Origin: Flavobacterium agrisoli
Lineage (GTDB): Bacteria > Bacteroidota > Bacteroidia > Flavobacteriales > Flavobacteriaceae
DNA: 64,000 nucleotides
Direction of reading: 5' to 3'
NCBI RefSeq assembly: GCF_016522065.1
Contig: NZ_JAEHFV010000001.1
Location: forward strand, 744,001 to 808,000
The translations under genes were made by a program, and so were the position numbers. The notes beneath the pieces are model-generated. The model saw only the letters and a program-made list of their open reading frames with translations, made no database searches and was not told the origin of the DNA. Shown one piece after another: positions 18,558 to 27,409 of the stretch. Position 1 is the stretch's first letter; the number at the start of each line of letters is the position of its first letter.

Positions 18558-20378
18558 TTAAGGTTGGTATTCCTTATCTGTCAAGGTTTTCATAAAGACA
18601 ACTAGCGCTTTGACTTCGTTTGGTTTTAATTCTAATTTATCTGAAGGTAATGTTTGATTTTCAACCGAAATTCCTAAGCCAATTCCACCGCCTTTATTGT
18701 AAAAATCGACCACATCTTCTAATGTATTGTATACTCCGTTATGCATATACGGAGCCGTTTTGGCCACATTTCTTAAACTTGGCGTTTTAAAAGCATTTTT
18801 TAATTGTGCCATCGGATACATTTTGTACCTACCCAAATCGGGACTTAATTTTAAACCTGTTTTATCAGCCGGAGTTCCAATTACTTCTTGCTCTGTTTTT
18901 TGATAAGCAGGCGGAACAGTACCGTTAAATAAAGGAATAAAATGACAGGTGGCACATTTGGCTTTTCCTGCAAAAAGGTTAAAACCTAATTTTTCTTCTT
19001 CGGTAAAATCGTCCGAATCGCCACGCATGTAATTATCAAATTTACTGTCGAATGTATTTAAGGAGCGTATATAACTCGCCAAGGCATTTTGTACTTGCCA
19101 TTCTTCGATTTTATTCGAGTCTGGAAATGCTTTTTGAAATAGATTTTGGTATTTTTTATCTTTCGTAATTATTGTTATAGCCGCTTTAATATCACCGTGC
19201 ATTTCGTCTTTATTCTGAATCACATCCAAACTTTGCTTTTCTAAATCAAGTTGACGCATATCCCAAAATTGCGCATTTTGAAAAGCAGCGTACGTTAAAG
19301 TTGGTGTATTCCTTTCCAAATGCAAACCCGCTAAAGTTTGATTGGTTTTTAGCCCATCGGTAAACGCTTTTTCGGGATCATGGCAAGAAGCACAACTTCG
19401 TGTTTTGTTATCTGAAAGTAAATTTTCGTAAAACAATTCTTTTCCTAATAGCGCCTTAGCTTCTGAAAATTGGTATTCATCGGAAGGAATAAAAGCATTG
19501 ACATTAAAAGCATCTTTTTGAAAAATAGTAGTGGCATTAGGGTTAACCACACTGGTTTTATTGGTGTTTTTTATGTCATTTATTTTTTGAAAAACAACTA
19601 AATTCTGGCTGATCTTATTTAAATATTTTTTGATAAAAAAAGCCCTATCAAAAGTAATAAAATCAGGATTTTTTTTGCAGAATGCTGTGGCCTGAGTTAG
19701 GTTTTGCGCGATTTGTTCTTTACAATTATCCGATTTGGGATTTTTATAATTCAATTTAAAAAGTAGCGTTTTCAAAGATTCTAAACTAACGATTGCTTCG
19801 GGAATTGAATTAAGGGCTATAGGCGAATCAAATCCGGTGATGCCCAAGGCTAAAATTCGGTTTAGTTCCATTTTTGATGCATCCAAAATATGCGAATCTG
19901 AAATAGTAATAGCACTTAAATGCTGTTTAATTTGCTTGAAATTGGCGTTTAAAACTTTAATTTCTTTAACTAAATCGGTTTTATTTTCTTTTGAATATGT
20001 TGGATAAATGAGTTCTTCAATAACTTGAAATCCGCTAGGAGGTAAAAAAGTATGTTCGGCCACTTCGAGTTCATCTAAAGCAGGACCATTAATAAAACGA
20101 GCCGGATCGGGAGCAAAATATTCAACCGCCCACTCTATTTTTTTATATGACAATCGAGCTTGAATAAAAGCATGCTGTATTTTTTTTCCGTCATCGCTTT
20201 TTTTTGCGATTTCCAAAAAAGCTGCAGTTTTTTGGTTAGCCTTTTCAACATTTAAAATCAATTCGTCTTGAATAGAAAGTGGTGTGTATTCTTTTTGGCA
20301 ATTTGAAAATAAAAAAAATAAGGTAATTGGTATTAGCAATAAAAAATTTTTAATGCTTTTTAGGGTATTCGATTTCAT
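18558..20378 (-). CDS. Di-haem cytochrome c peroxidase-type lipoprotein with imelysin-like N-terminal region
   Basis: The lipoprotein signal is LFSNC with Cys27. The C-terminal half is a di-haem peroxidase/MauG-type module with two c-type haem sites, CASCH at 329-333 and CATCH at 475-479, plus the family stretch LKNAFKTPSLRNVAKTAPYMHNG. Such enzymes reduce hydrogen peroxide or oxidise partner proteins in the periplasm. The N-terminal 300 residues are helical and contain GFQVIEELIY (from residue 116), which resembles the imelysin GxHxxE signature with Gln in place of His; this is my inference. It lies downstream of a PhoX-like lipoprotein, with a terminator between them. Confidence 0.82.
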   Translation of the reverse strand: MKSNTLKSIKNFLLLIPITLFFLFSNCQKEYTPLSIQDELILNVEKANQKTAAFLEIAKKSDDGKKIQHAFIQARLSYKKIEWAVEYFAPDPARFINGPALDELEVAEHTFLPPSGFQVIEELIYPTYSKENKTDLVKEIKVLNANFKQIKQHLSAITISDSHILDASKMELNRILALGITGFDSPIALNSIPEAIVSLESLKTLLFKLNYKNPKSDNCKEQIAQNLTQATAFCKKNPDFITFDRAFFIKKYLNKISQNLVVFQKINDIKNTNKTSVVNPNATTIFQKDAFNVNAFIPSDEYQFSEAKALLGKELFYENLLSDNKTRSCASCHDPEKAFTDGLKTNQTLAGLHLERNTPTLTYAAFQNAQFWDMRQLDLEKQSLDVIQNKDEMHGDIKAAITIITKDKKYQNLFQKAFPDSNKIEEWQVQNALASYIRSLNTFDSKFDNYMRGDSDDFTEEEKLGFNLFAGKAKCATCHFIPLFNGTVPPAYQKTEQEVIGTPADKTGLKLSPDLGRYKMYPMAQLKNAFKTPSLRNVAKTAPYMHNGVYNTLEDVVDFYNKGGGIGLGISVENQTLPSDKLELKPNEVKALVVFMKTLTDKEYQP

Positions 20379-20394
20379 TTTTTATAGATAAAAC

Positions 20395-20426
20395 AAAAAA
20401 CAACCCTAAAAAAAGGGCTGTTTTTT
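20395..20426 (-). terminator. Intrinsic terminator after the PhoX-like gene
   Basis: AAAAAACAGCCCT pairs with AGGGTTGTTTTTT around a short T-rich loop on the minus strand. One pair is a G-U wobble only on that strand (A-C on the other), which supports minus-strand use. It lies between the PhoX-like gene and the peroxidase gene. Confidence 0.75.
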
Positions 20427-20448
20427 ATGTATGATTTTAGTTCAATTA

Positions 20449-21927
20449 TTATTTCTGAACATTTCTAATAATAACGGTTTGACCTCCTTCTTTGTTGGTA
20501 CTTACGCCACTTCCATCAGCATTTAAAAACGCATCTTTTTGCCAAGTATGTGGGTGAATGTTAACAATAAAAGTATTTGGAACACCAATCACATCCGAAA
20601 TATCTTCCATAGCACCATATTCCCAGCTTCCAAATTTCATTACACCTGTTTGATTATAAGTAGCATTCCAAGTAGCATCATTACGTTTGTGGTTCATGTT
20701 CAACCACGGTTTATTGGCTTTAGAAGCGATATTATATTGCCAAATATATGAGTCGTGTTTTGCATCGGCATAATACGAATCTCCATCTTCTTGAATATAA
20801 ACATAATTTTCTGTTACGCATAAGTTATCTGGATTGATAATGCCTGTACCTGGCGTTGAATCCCCTTCAACTACTAATTCTAATTTACCCACCAACGGAT
20901 TAGCATCGTTTAAAACCAATTTGTACACTCTTCCCCACATGGTATATCCGTTAACAGGCGCATTGTTAGTAGCTTGACCAGTGGCAGTAAAATAAATTTC
21001 ACGATTGTTTTTAGCAGAACCCTTTCGGTAATCTACATCTTCAACTCTCGAAAAACGAATGGCTCCTAAACTATTAACTGTATTGTTGATTTCGGCTCCG
21101 GTTAAATTTTTAGCATTTGGAATTTCAACAAAAGACACATCAAAAGAAGTTCCGATGTTCATTGACGTTTCTACCTGATTGCCGTCGTTTCTTTTCAAAG
21201 CATACAACTTACCGTTTGTCAAATCGCCCACAGTTGAACTTACGTACATAATTACTTGACCAGCACTTGCATGAGAAGTTGAATACGATTGGTCTTCACC
21301 GATTACGATTACGGTTTTTCCTGGATAAGCTTCTTTAGTAAGTGGCACGGCATTTTCCATACTGGCTTTTCCTAAAGCAGGCAAAACGCGATCTTTACGA
21401 CTTTTTAGACTTGATAATCCCAATGGATCGATTCCGTGAACCATACTTTCTTCACCACTTTCTCCCGCCGTTAAAAACATCGGACCAAAACCGTGAATAC
21501 TTGGCGTTGCTAACGTTGCCGAACACAAACGAGTCATTCCTCCTACCGCATCCACAATATAATCTCCTTTAACCGCTTTTAAAGTTTTGTCAAAATAAAC
21601 TCTAGAAACCGATTGCAAAATTTCGTGATTGGTAATCATGATATAACCGTCTCCATTTGGATCTTTCATAAAACCAGCACCATCAGGTTGTGCACCATAT
21701 TTAAATTCTGGAGATTGAGGAAGTACGTCGCCACTACTAATCATGGGCGTAATTAGTAAATTTTCGAATCCTGAATGCGCCACTACTAAAGCGGGAACTG
21801 AAGAAGTATTACCAAAATCAATGTCCGTATTTGTTTTTTTGGAATCATTTTCGTCATTTTGACAACCCAAAACGACCAAACCTAATAGAGATAAGAGACT
21901 CACTCTTTTTGCCGAATGTAATTTCAT
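20449..21927 (-). CDS. PhoX-like (DUF839) lipoprotein, probable phosphatase
   Basis: It is 492 residues with a lipobox VVLGC (Cys22). It shows the order of segments that I know from the PhoX/DUF839 family: GAGFMKDPNGDGYIMITNHE near residue 85, GKTVVIGEDxS seen here as GKTVIVIGEDQS, NPDNLCVTENYVYIQEDG near 370, and a late GSWEYGAMED. PhoX enzymes are Ca/Fe-dependent alkaline phosphatases with a beta-propeller. Substrate and activity here are not certain because the family also contains uncharacterised esterases. It is probably anchored in the outer or inner membrane. A minus-strand TAGTTTTG -7 element lies at 21953-21960. Confidence 0.72.
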   Translation of the reverse strand: MKLHSAKRVSLLSLLGLVVLGCQNDENDSKKTNTDIDFGNTSSVPALVVAHSGFENLLITPMISSGDVLPQSPEFKYGAQPDGAGFMKDPNGDGYIMITNHEILQSVSRVYFDKTLKAVKGDYIVDAVGGMTRLCSATLATPSIHGFGPMFLTAGESGEESMVHGIDPLGLSSLKSRKDRVLPALGKASMENAVPLTKEAYPGKTVIVIGEDQSYSTSHASAGQVIMYVSSTVGDLTNGKLYALKRNDGNQVETSMNIGTSFDVSFVEIPNAKNLTGAEINNTVNSLGAIRFSRVEDVDYRKGSAKNNREIYFTATGQATNNAPVNGYTMWGRVYKLVLNDANPLVGKLELVVEGDSTPGTGIINPDNLCVTENYVYIQEDGDSYYADAKHDSYIWQYNIASKANKPWLNMNHKRNDATWNATYNQTGVMKFGSWEYGAMEDISDVIGVPNTFIVNIHPHTWQKDAFLNADGSGVSTNKEGGQTVIIRNVQK

Positions 21928-22093
21928 AGTTTTTTTGTTTTATTTTTTTTAACAAAACTATACGCAAAATTATTTCAGAAGGTTATGGGAGTCTATTCAA
22001 ATTATGACGATTAGTTTACCGCAATTTTAAGGCAATATTAAGAAGTTAATTTTGTGCAAACATACTGTATTAACAAACCTATAATAACAAAAA

Positions 22094-22117
22094 AACTACC
22101 GCCGAAAAGCGATAGTT
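22094..22117 (-). terminator. Intrinsic terminator of the small membrane protein gene
   Basis: On the minus strand AACTATCG pairs with CGGTAGTT (one G-U pair) followed by seven T residues, about 25 bases after the stop codon at 22143. Confidence 0.75.
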
Positions 22118-22142
22118 TCTCTATATAAAATCTTTTTTAATT

Positions 22143-22325
22143 TTAGACTCTTCCTTTTAAAGCATTAAAAACCCAAGCATTAGCTAAAAAACCAACTCCA
22201 ACGGCGGCAAAACCCCAACCGGAAACTTCGCTGTATTTAAAAATGCCAAGTCCTATTAACAGAAAACCCATAAAGACCATTATTAAAGTAGCCCAACCTA
22301 AAATGGTATTTTTATTCATTCCCAT
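22143..22325 (-). CDS. Small conserved membrane protein (two helices)
   Basis: This 60-residue protein has two hydrophobic helices (about 8-28 and 38-55), a short loop KYSEVSG between them and a basic end LKGRV. It resembles a short Flavobacteriia family I recall as CAL67264-type membrane proteins, which share the MGMNKNT start and WVFNALKGRV end; this is from memory only. No function is known. It lies just downstream of holA on the same strand and has its own terminator, so it may be cotranscribed with holA or separate. Confidence 0.75.
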   Translation of the reverse strand: MGMNKNTILGWATLIMVFMGFLLIGLGIFKYSEVSGWGFAAVGVGFLANAWVFNALKGRV

Positions 22326-22366
22326 AATTTCTTTTATTTTATTGCAAATATCGGGATTTTTAGCGG

Positions 22367-23371
22367 CTAATTAAAAATTTTAAAAAGCATTTCTTTTAGC
22401 AAATCCCCTTGCGACAATGCATTTGCACCAACTCCTTTGCTTTTTACGTCAATATCTCGAAGCGCCGATATGATTTGACTAACTTTTCGCATCGGGAAAT
22501 TTTTGATAGCCACATCGTATTCTTTCAAAAAATAAGGATTAACACTTAACACTTTGGCTACATTGGCAGGATTTTTATCTTTTAGCCCGTGGTATTTTAG
22601 TAATTGCACAAAAAAACCAAAAACCAATCCGGTAGTCATTACTAATGGATATTCTTTAGGATTATGAGCAAAATTTTCGGCAATTTTATACGCTTTGAGT
22701 TGGTTGCGTTCTCCAATAGCTTTTCGAAGTTCAAAAACATTATAATCTTTACTAAAGCCAATATTCTCTTCAATATGCTGTGGTGTAATGGTAGTGCCTT
22801 GAGGTAAAATAATTTGAAGTTTTTCTAACTCATTATTAATTTTACTTAAATCGGTACCCAAAAACTCTACTAACATGGCGCTCGCTTTTGGCTCAATAGC
22901 ATATTTTTTTCCAGATAAAACACGCTTAATCCAGTCGCCAACTTGGTTTTCGTATAATTTTTTACTTTCAAAAACCAATCCCTTTTTTGCAATTTCTTTG
23001 GTGACTTTTTTACGTTTATCCAGCGTTTTATATTTGTAACACAAAACCAAAACGGTTGTTTCTAAAGGATTTGCAGCATACGGTTCGAGTTTATCAATCG
23101 TTCGGGATAAATCTTGCGCTTCTTTTACAATAACCACTTGTCTTTCGGCCATCATCGGATAGCGTTTTGCAGTAGCAACAATGTCTTCTACGGCAACATC
23201 CCTTCCATACAAAACTGTTTGATTAAAACCTTTTTCGTCTTCGGATAGCAAATTTTCTTCGATATATTCGGCCAATTTATCAATATAATAAGGTTCTTCA
23301 CCCATCAATAAATAAATAGGTTTGATGTTGCCGGCTTTAAGGTCATTGACTATTTTTACTACTTCATCCAT
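22367..23371 (-). CDS. holA: DNA polymerase III subunit delta
   Basis: This is the clamp-loader subunit that opens the beta sliding clamp. The 334-residue length is typical. The N-terminal segment YLLMGEEPYYIDKLAEYIE and the block AKRYPMMAERQVVIVKEAQDL match HolA of Bacteroidota. The middle has the family's degenerate AAA+ core without an ATP-binding P-loop, as expected because delta does not hydrolyse ATP. The C-terminal helical region includes VNPYFLKEYDVAIKNFP. It is divergent from the HSDR_N gene, an arrangement I recall as common in this phylum. Confidence 0.93.
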   Translation of the reverse strand: MDEVVKIVNDLKAGNIKPIYLLMGEEPYYIDKLAEYIEENLLSEDEKGFNQTVLYGRDVAVEDIVATAKRYPMMAERQVVIVKEAQDLSRTIDKLEPYAANPLETTVLVLCYKYKTLDKRKKVTKEIAKKGLVFESKKLYENQVGDWIKRVLSGKKYAIEPKASAMLVEFLGTDLSKINNELEKLQIILPQGTTITPQHIEENIGFSKDYNVFELRKAIGERNQLKAYKIAENFAHNPKEYPLVMTTGLVFGFFVQLLKYHGLKDKNPANVAKVLSVNPYFLKEYDVAIKNFPMRKVSQIISALRDIDVKSKGVGANALSQGDLLKEMLFKIFN

Positions 23372-23470
23372 TAATTTTAGTTTTCTGTTTTAAGTATTAG
23401 TCTGTAGTTTTAATGGAAAAATTCATTCTCTAATTTCCAAATTGACTAATTTTCAAATTATATTTGTCTC

Positions 23471-23920
23471 ATGCAGCCATTAAATTTCCCTTCCTATCCA
23501 TTTCGATTCAAAAATAGTGAAAATAAAACGGCAATTTTTGATGAAATCAGGAAAAAATTCATCCTATTAACTCCCGAAGAATGGGTCAGACAACACATGA
23601 TTCAGTTCCTTTTAGTCGAGAAAAAATACCCAAAATCACTTATAAATGTTGAAAAAGTGCTTTTTGTTAACGGATTACGAAAACGATACGATATTGTGGT
23701 TTATAATTCTGATGGTTCAATTTGTATCTTAGTCGAATGTAAAGCACCTCAAATAACCATTTCTCAAGCCACTTTTGATCAAATTGCGCAATATAATATG
23801 ACGCTGAATTCGCAGTTTTTAATGGTAACTAACGGACTCAATCATTACTTTTGTAAAATAGATGCCGTAAAAGAACAATACCATTTTTTACCCGAAATTC
23901 CGAATTACACCATTCTTTAA
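23471..23920 (+). CDS. Stand-alone type I restriction R-subunit N-terminal (HSDR_N) domain protein
   Basis: It is 149 residues. The core KRYDIVVYNSDG then ILVECKAP fits the D-(x)n-ExK nuclease signature of the HSDR_N domain of type I restriction enzymes, with flanking helices (TPEEWVRQHMIQFLL). There is no helicase domain and no modification or specificity gene nearby, so it is not part of a normal restriction system. The DNA-processing role is inferred. It is divergent from holA, and such orphans beside holA are common in Bacteroidota in my memory. Its stop is 17 bases before the glycosyltransferase start. Confidence 0.82.
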   Translation: MQPLNFPSYPFRFKNSENKTAIFDEIRKKFILLTPEEWVRQHMIQFLLVEKKYPKSLINVEKVLFVNGLRKRYDIVVYNSDGSICILVECKAPQITISQATFDQIAQYNMTLNSQFLMVTNGLNHYFCKIDAVKEQYHFLPEIPNYTIL

Positions 23921-23937
23921 CTCAAAATCGCCTTACA

Positions 23938-24957
23938 TTGAATACAATAGCAGTTGTCATTTTAAATTGGAACGGAAAACAATTATTAGAACAATTTTTA
24001 CCCTCAATAATAGCGTTTTCGCCCGAAGCAACTTTATACGTGGCCGATAATGCCTCGACAGATGATTCGGTTTCTTTTATAAAACAGCATTTTCCAGAAA
24101 TACAAATTATTCAAAACTCAGGAAATTTTGGGTTTGCAAAAGGATATAATGAAGCCTTAAAACATATAGATGCCGAGATTTTTGCATTAGTCAATTCAGA
24201 TATTGAAGTGACTGAAAATTGGCTAAATCCTATCTTAGAAAACTTTAAAAACGAACCCAATACAGCTATTATTCAGCCTAAAATATTGGATTTTAAGAAA
24301 AAAGATTATTTTGAATATGCCGGTGCAGCAGGAGGTTTTATTGACAAATATGGCTTTCCGTTTTGTAGAGGTCGTATTTTTGATACCGTAGAAAAAGACC
24401 AAGGACAATACGATGATTCGTGTAAAATTTTTTGGGCATCGGGAGCATGTTTTTTTATTCGAAGCACAATATATAACCAATTAAATGGTTTTGATAATAG
24501 CTTTTTCGCCCATCAAGAAGAAATTGATTTGTGTTGGAGAGTTAACAATTTAAATTTTGACATTCAATACAACCCGCTCTCAACTGTTTATCATGTTGGT
24601 GGAGCTACTCTAAATGAGGAGAATGCAAAAAAAACATACCTCAATTTTAGAAATTCGTTGTTCATGTTGGTTAAAAACTTACCTCTTAACATAATTTTTG
24701 GTACGCTCTTTGTTAGATTGATTTTAGATGGAATTGCTGGAATTCGGTTTTTAAGCCAATTTAAATTCAAGCATTTTTGGGCCATAATAAAAGCTCATTT
24801 CTTTTTTTACTGGTATTTAATAAAATACTGCAATAAGAGAACTATTACAAAAAACCATGCATATTTTAATGTAAAAAGCATCGTTTTTATCTATTTTTTA
24901 AAAAAAATGACAACATTTAAAGAAATCTTTAACAGTAAAGAGTATATTAAAACCTAA
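23938..24957 (+). CDS. Family 2 glycosyltransferase
   Basis: This is a 339-residue GT-A fold enzyme. The N-terminal signature is VVILNWNG, followed by VADNASTDDSV and the metal-site block NSDIEV near residue 85. A second conserved segment FFAHQEEIDLCWR (acceptor/base region) is near 185. A C-terminal hydrophobic stretch (about 240-290) may lie against the membrane. It probably adds a sugar to an envelope or lipid-linked glycan; donor and acceptor are not visible. The start is TTG at 23938, the first codon compatible with an intact N-terminal strand. It lies 17 bases after the HSDR_N gene and may be cotranscribed. Confidence 0.88.
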   Translation: MNTIAVVILNWNGKQLLEQFLPSIIAFSPEATLYVADNASTDDSVSFIKQHFPEIQIIQNSGNFGFAKGYNEALKHIDAEIFALVNSDIEVTENWLNPILENFKNEPNTAIIQPKILDFKKKDYFEYAGAAGGFIDKYGFPFCRGRIFDTVEKDQGQYDDSCKIFWASGACFFIRSTIYNQLNGFDNSFFAHQEEIDLCWRVNNLNFDIQYNPLSTVYHVGGATLNEENAKKTYLNFRNSLFMLVKNLPLNIIFGTLFVRLILDGIAGIRFLSQFKFKHFWAIIKAHFFFYWYLIKYCNKRTITKNHAYFNVKSIVFIYFLKKMTTFKEIFNSKEYIKT

Positions 24958-24994
24958 CTTTGTAATCCATGTTTAATTAAAATTTGAAAAATTT

Positions 24995-25834
24995 ATGAAA
25001 AAAGTAATAACCGCTTTATCCGTCTTACTTGTTTTGTCTTCGTGTGTTTCTAAAAAGAAATATGCAGACTTAGAGGCTAAAAACAAAGAAACACAAGATT
25101 TATTAAACAGTACTACTGTAAAATTAAATACTTGTTTAGAGGAAAGAGCTGCGTATGCTGCAACCGCCGCAAGCTTAAAAGAGCACAACCAAGATTTAAT
25201 AAATAGCTCAAAAGATTTAACTATGTTAACCTCTAAAGGTGCTGAAAACTTAGAAAAATCTTTAGAAAGTTTAAAAGAAAAAGATTTAAAAATCTCAAGA
25301 TTACAAGATGCACTTACTAAAAAAGACAGTGTAACATTAGCCTTGGTTACCAGCTTAAAAAGTTCGGTTGGAATTAACGACCCAGATATTGAAATTAATG
25401 TTGAAAAAGGAGTGGTATTCATTTCGATTGCTGATAAATTGTTATTTAAAAGCGGTAAATATGAAGTAACCGATAAAGCAAAAGAGGTTTTAGCTAAAGT
25501 AGCTAAAGTGGTAAACGACAAACCAGAATTTGAATGTATGGTTGAAGGTCACACCGATAATGTTCCATACAGAGGTAATGGTGTTTTATTAGACAACTGG
25601 GATTTAAGTGTGAAACGTTCTACCTCAATTGTAAGAATATTGACAAACGACTTAGGTGTTAATCCTGCTCGTTTAATTGCAGCTGGTAGAAGTTCTTATG
25701 TACCTTTAGTACCTAATGACAGTGCCGAAAACAAAGCACGTAACAGAAGAACTCGTATTGTTGTTATGCCAAAAATCGATCAATTCTATGATATGATTGA
25801 GAAAGAAATGAAAAATCAAGCTAATAAACAATAA
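24995..25834 (+). CDS. OmpA-family outer-membrane lipoprotein
   Basis: It is 279 residues with a lipobox LSSC (Cys17). Residues 20-115 form a long helical coiled coil rich in Leu, Lys and Glu. The C-terminal OmpA/MotB-type peptidoglycan-binding domain includes FKSGKYEV, EGHTDNVPY (Gly185 onward), WDLSVKRSTSIVR and ENKARNRRTRI, which holds the conserved Asp/Arg pair for diaminopimelate binding. It likely tethers the outer membrane to the wall. A -7 element TAACTTTG is at 24955-24962. It is transcribed alone and ends at a strong palindromic terminator. Confidence 0.92.
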   Translation: MKKVITALSVLLVLSSCVSKKKYADLEAKNKETQDLLNSTTVKLNTCLEERAAYAATAASLKEHNQDLINSSKDLTMLTSKGAENLEKSLESLKEKDLKISRLQDALTKKDSVTLALVTSLKSSVGINDPDIEINVEKGVVFISIADKLLFKSGKYEVTDKAKEVLAKVAKVVNDKPEFECMVEGHTDNVPYRGNGVLLDNWDLSVKRSTSIVRILTNDLGVNPARLIAAGRSSYVPLVPNDSAENKARNRRTRIVVMPKIDQFYDMIEKEMKNQANKQ

Positions 25835-25863
25835 TTTGATTTAACATATCAAGGATATAAAGA

Positions 25864-25889
25864 AAAAGCAGGTCAATTGACCTGCTTTT
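25864..25889 (+). terminator. Perfect 26-bp palindromic terminator
   Basis: AAAAGCAGGTCAA and its exact complement meet with no spacer (centre AATT) about 30 bases after the OmpA-family stop codon; the right arm ends in T residues. Confidence 0.8.
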
Positions 25890-26022
25890 ATGTATCCTTA
25901 ATCTTTTATTAATAACCAATTAAATATAGAATTAAGAATTACAATATCTTTGGGGGATAATTCGCTTTCTTTTTAACGAAATTAAAAAATAATCTTTACA
26001 TAACTTGTAAAATTATCTTTTT

Positions 26023-26643
26023 TTACAGAATTTCCAAATCTCCCTTTCCCTCACGAATTACAACAGGCTCATTATCAGATAAATCTATTATAGTCGAAGC
26101 CACATTATCTCCGTAACCTCCATCCACAACCATATCCACTAAATTTTGCCATTTCTCAAAAATTAATTCAGGGTCGGTTGTATATTCAATCACGTCATCA
26201 TCATCCCGAATAGAAGTAGAAACAATCGGGTTTCCAAGCATTTTTACAATTTCTAAAACAATAGCATTATCCGGAACCCTAATTCCGACAGTTGTTTTCT
26301 TTTTAAATTCTTTCGGCAAATTATTATTTCCCGGCAAAATAAAGGTATAAGGACCAGGTAGTGCACGTTTTAAAATTTTAAAAGTAGCTGTATCTATTTG
26401 TTTGACATAATCCGATAAATTACTCAAATCGTGGCAAATAAAAGAAAACTTGGCTTTTTCGAGTTTAACTCCTTTTATTCGAGCAATTTTTTCTAAAGCC
26501 CTTGAATTCGTAATATCGCAACCCAAACCATATACCGTATCGGTTGGATAAATCACCAATCCGCCATTTTTTAAGACCTTAACCACCTTTTCTATGGCTG
26601 CTTCGCTAGGTTTATCGGGATATATTTTTATAAATTCGGCCAT
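26023..26643 (-). CDS. YciO-type Sua5/YrdC family protein
   Basis: It is a 206-residue YrdC-fold protein: GGLVIYPTDTVYGLGCD near residue 28, LPGPYTFILPG and GIRVPD. True threonylcarbamoyl-AMP synthases (TsaC/Sua5) carry a KxR and an SxN motif. Here the second site reads STSIRDDDD in place of STSANxSG, so the SxN motif is absent, as in YciO. A separate TsaC with STSANISG is encoded at 53555-54115. The tRNA t6A role is therefore better assigned to that gene, and this one has an unknown function, perhaps RNA-binding. Confidence 0.82.
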   Translation of the reverse strand: MAEFIKIYPDKPSEAAIEKVVKVLKNGGLVIYPTDTVYGLGCDITNSRALEKIARIKGVKLEKAKFSFICHDLSNLSDYVKQIDTATFKILKRALPGPYTFILPGNNNLPKEFKKKTTVGIRVPDNAIVLEIVKMLGNPIVSTSIRDDDDVIEYTTDPELIFEKWQNLVDMVVDGGYGDNVASTIIDLSDNEPVVIREGKGDLEIL

Positions 26644-26761
26644 TGTTTATTTTTTATATTTTTGCAAAAAAGCATATATTTACTTTCAAATATACTGAAA
26701 AGCTCGTTTATCAGCATCTATAGTACTTCAAACAGCTTCTCTAAGTTACATAAAAAAAATT

Positions 26762-27409
26762 ATGAATCCTATTACAATCGAAATTTGGTCTGATATACTT
26801 TGTCCTTTTTGCTATATCGGAAAACGACATTTAGAAGCAGCGTTAAAAGAGTTTCCAAATCAATCCTTTATTATAAAATGGAAAAGTTTTCAGTTAAATC
26901 CGAATTTAAAACCCGATTCTACTCAAAATAGCTATACTTCTTTAGCGCAACAAAAAGGAATTTCGGTAGCCGAATCGAAAGCCATGCATCAAAACGTAGT
27001 CGAACGAGCTGCTCAAGTCGGTTTGACATATGATTTTGAAAAAACAGTGGTAACCAATTCTTTAAACATGCATCGTTTGTTGCACTTAGCTGCAACAGAA
27101 AATGTGGCTACAGAATTAAAAGAATTGTTTTTCAAATCTTATTTCACTGATGGAAAAAATTTAAACGATCCTGAAATTTTAAAAAAGTTTGCAGTTCAAG
27201 CGGGAATTGAAGAATCAAAAGTAATTGCCGTTTTAGAAAATCCAGAAATGTATGCAAATGAAGTACAAAAAGACATGAAAGAAGCGCAGGAAATAGGAAT
27301 TCAAGGCGTTCCGTTTTTTGTTTTTGATAGAAAATACGCCATTTCGGGCGCGCAACCGGTTACGAATTTTGTTAAAACGATTGAATCGTTAAGCACCGAT
27401 TCGAATTAA
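26762..27409 (+). CDS. DsbA-family oxidoreductase (FrnE-like)
   Basis: It has 215 residues in a thioredoxin fold with a helical insertion. The active site is CPFC in ILCPFCYIGKRHLE (Cys19 and Cys22 region). Near the end GIQGVPFFVFDRKYAISGAQP contains the cis-Pro loop, and the VTNSLNMHRLLHLA block is typical of FrnE/HCCA-isomerase-like DsbA proteins. There is no signal peptide, so it acts in the cytoplasm, unlike periplasmic DsbA. A role in thiol redox balance or stress is inferred from relatives. A -7 element TATTTTTG lies at 26657-26664. It ends four bases into the convergent lipoprotein gene. Confidence 0.9.
   Translation: MNPITIEIWSDILCPFCYIGKRHLEAALKEFPNQSFIIKWKSFQLNPNLKPDSTQNSYTSLAQQKGISVAESKAMHQNVVERAAQVGLTYDFEKTVVTNSLNMHRLLHLAATENVATELKELFFKSYFTDGKNLNDPEILKKFAVQAGIEESKVIAVLENPEMYANEVQKDMKEAQEIGIQGVPFFVFDRKYAISGAQPVTNFVKTIESLSTDSN

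Noticed and set aside
23471..23920. A type I restriction-modification system
   Set aside because: Only the HSDR_N domain is present; there is no helicase, methyltransferase or specificity gene nearby.
24973..25521. A 182-codon minus-strand frame opposite the OmpA-family gene
   Set aside because: Its translation is Ser/Lys/Phe rich and mirrors the repetitive coiled-coil coding of the real lipoprotein on the other strand.
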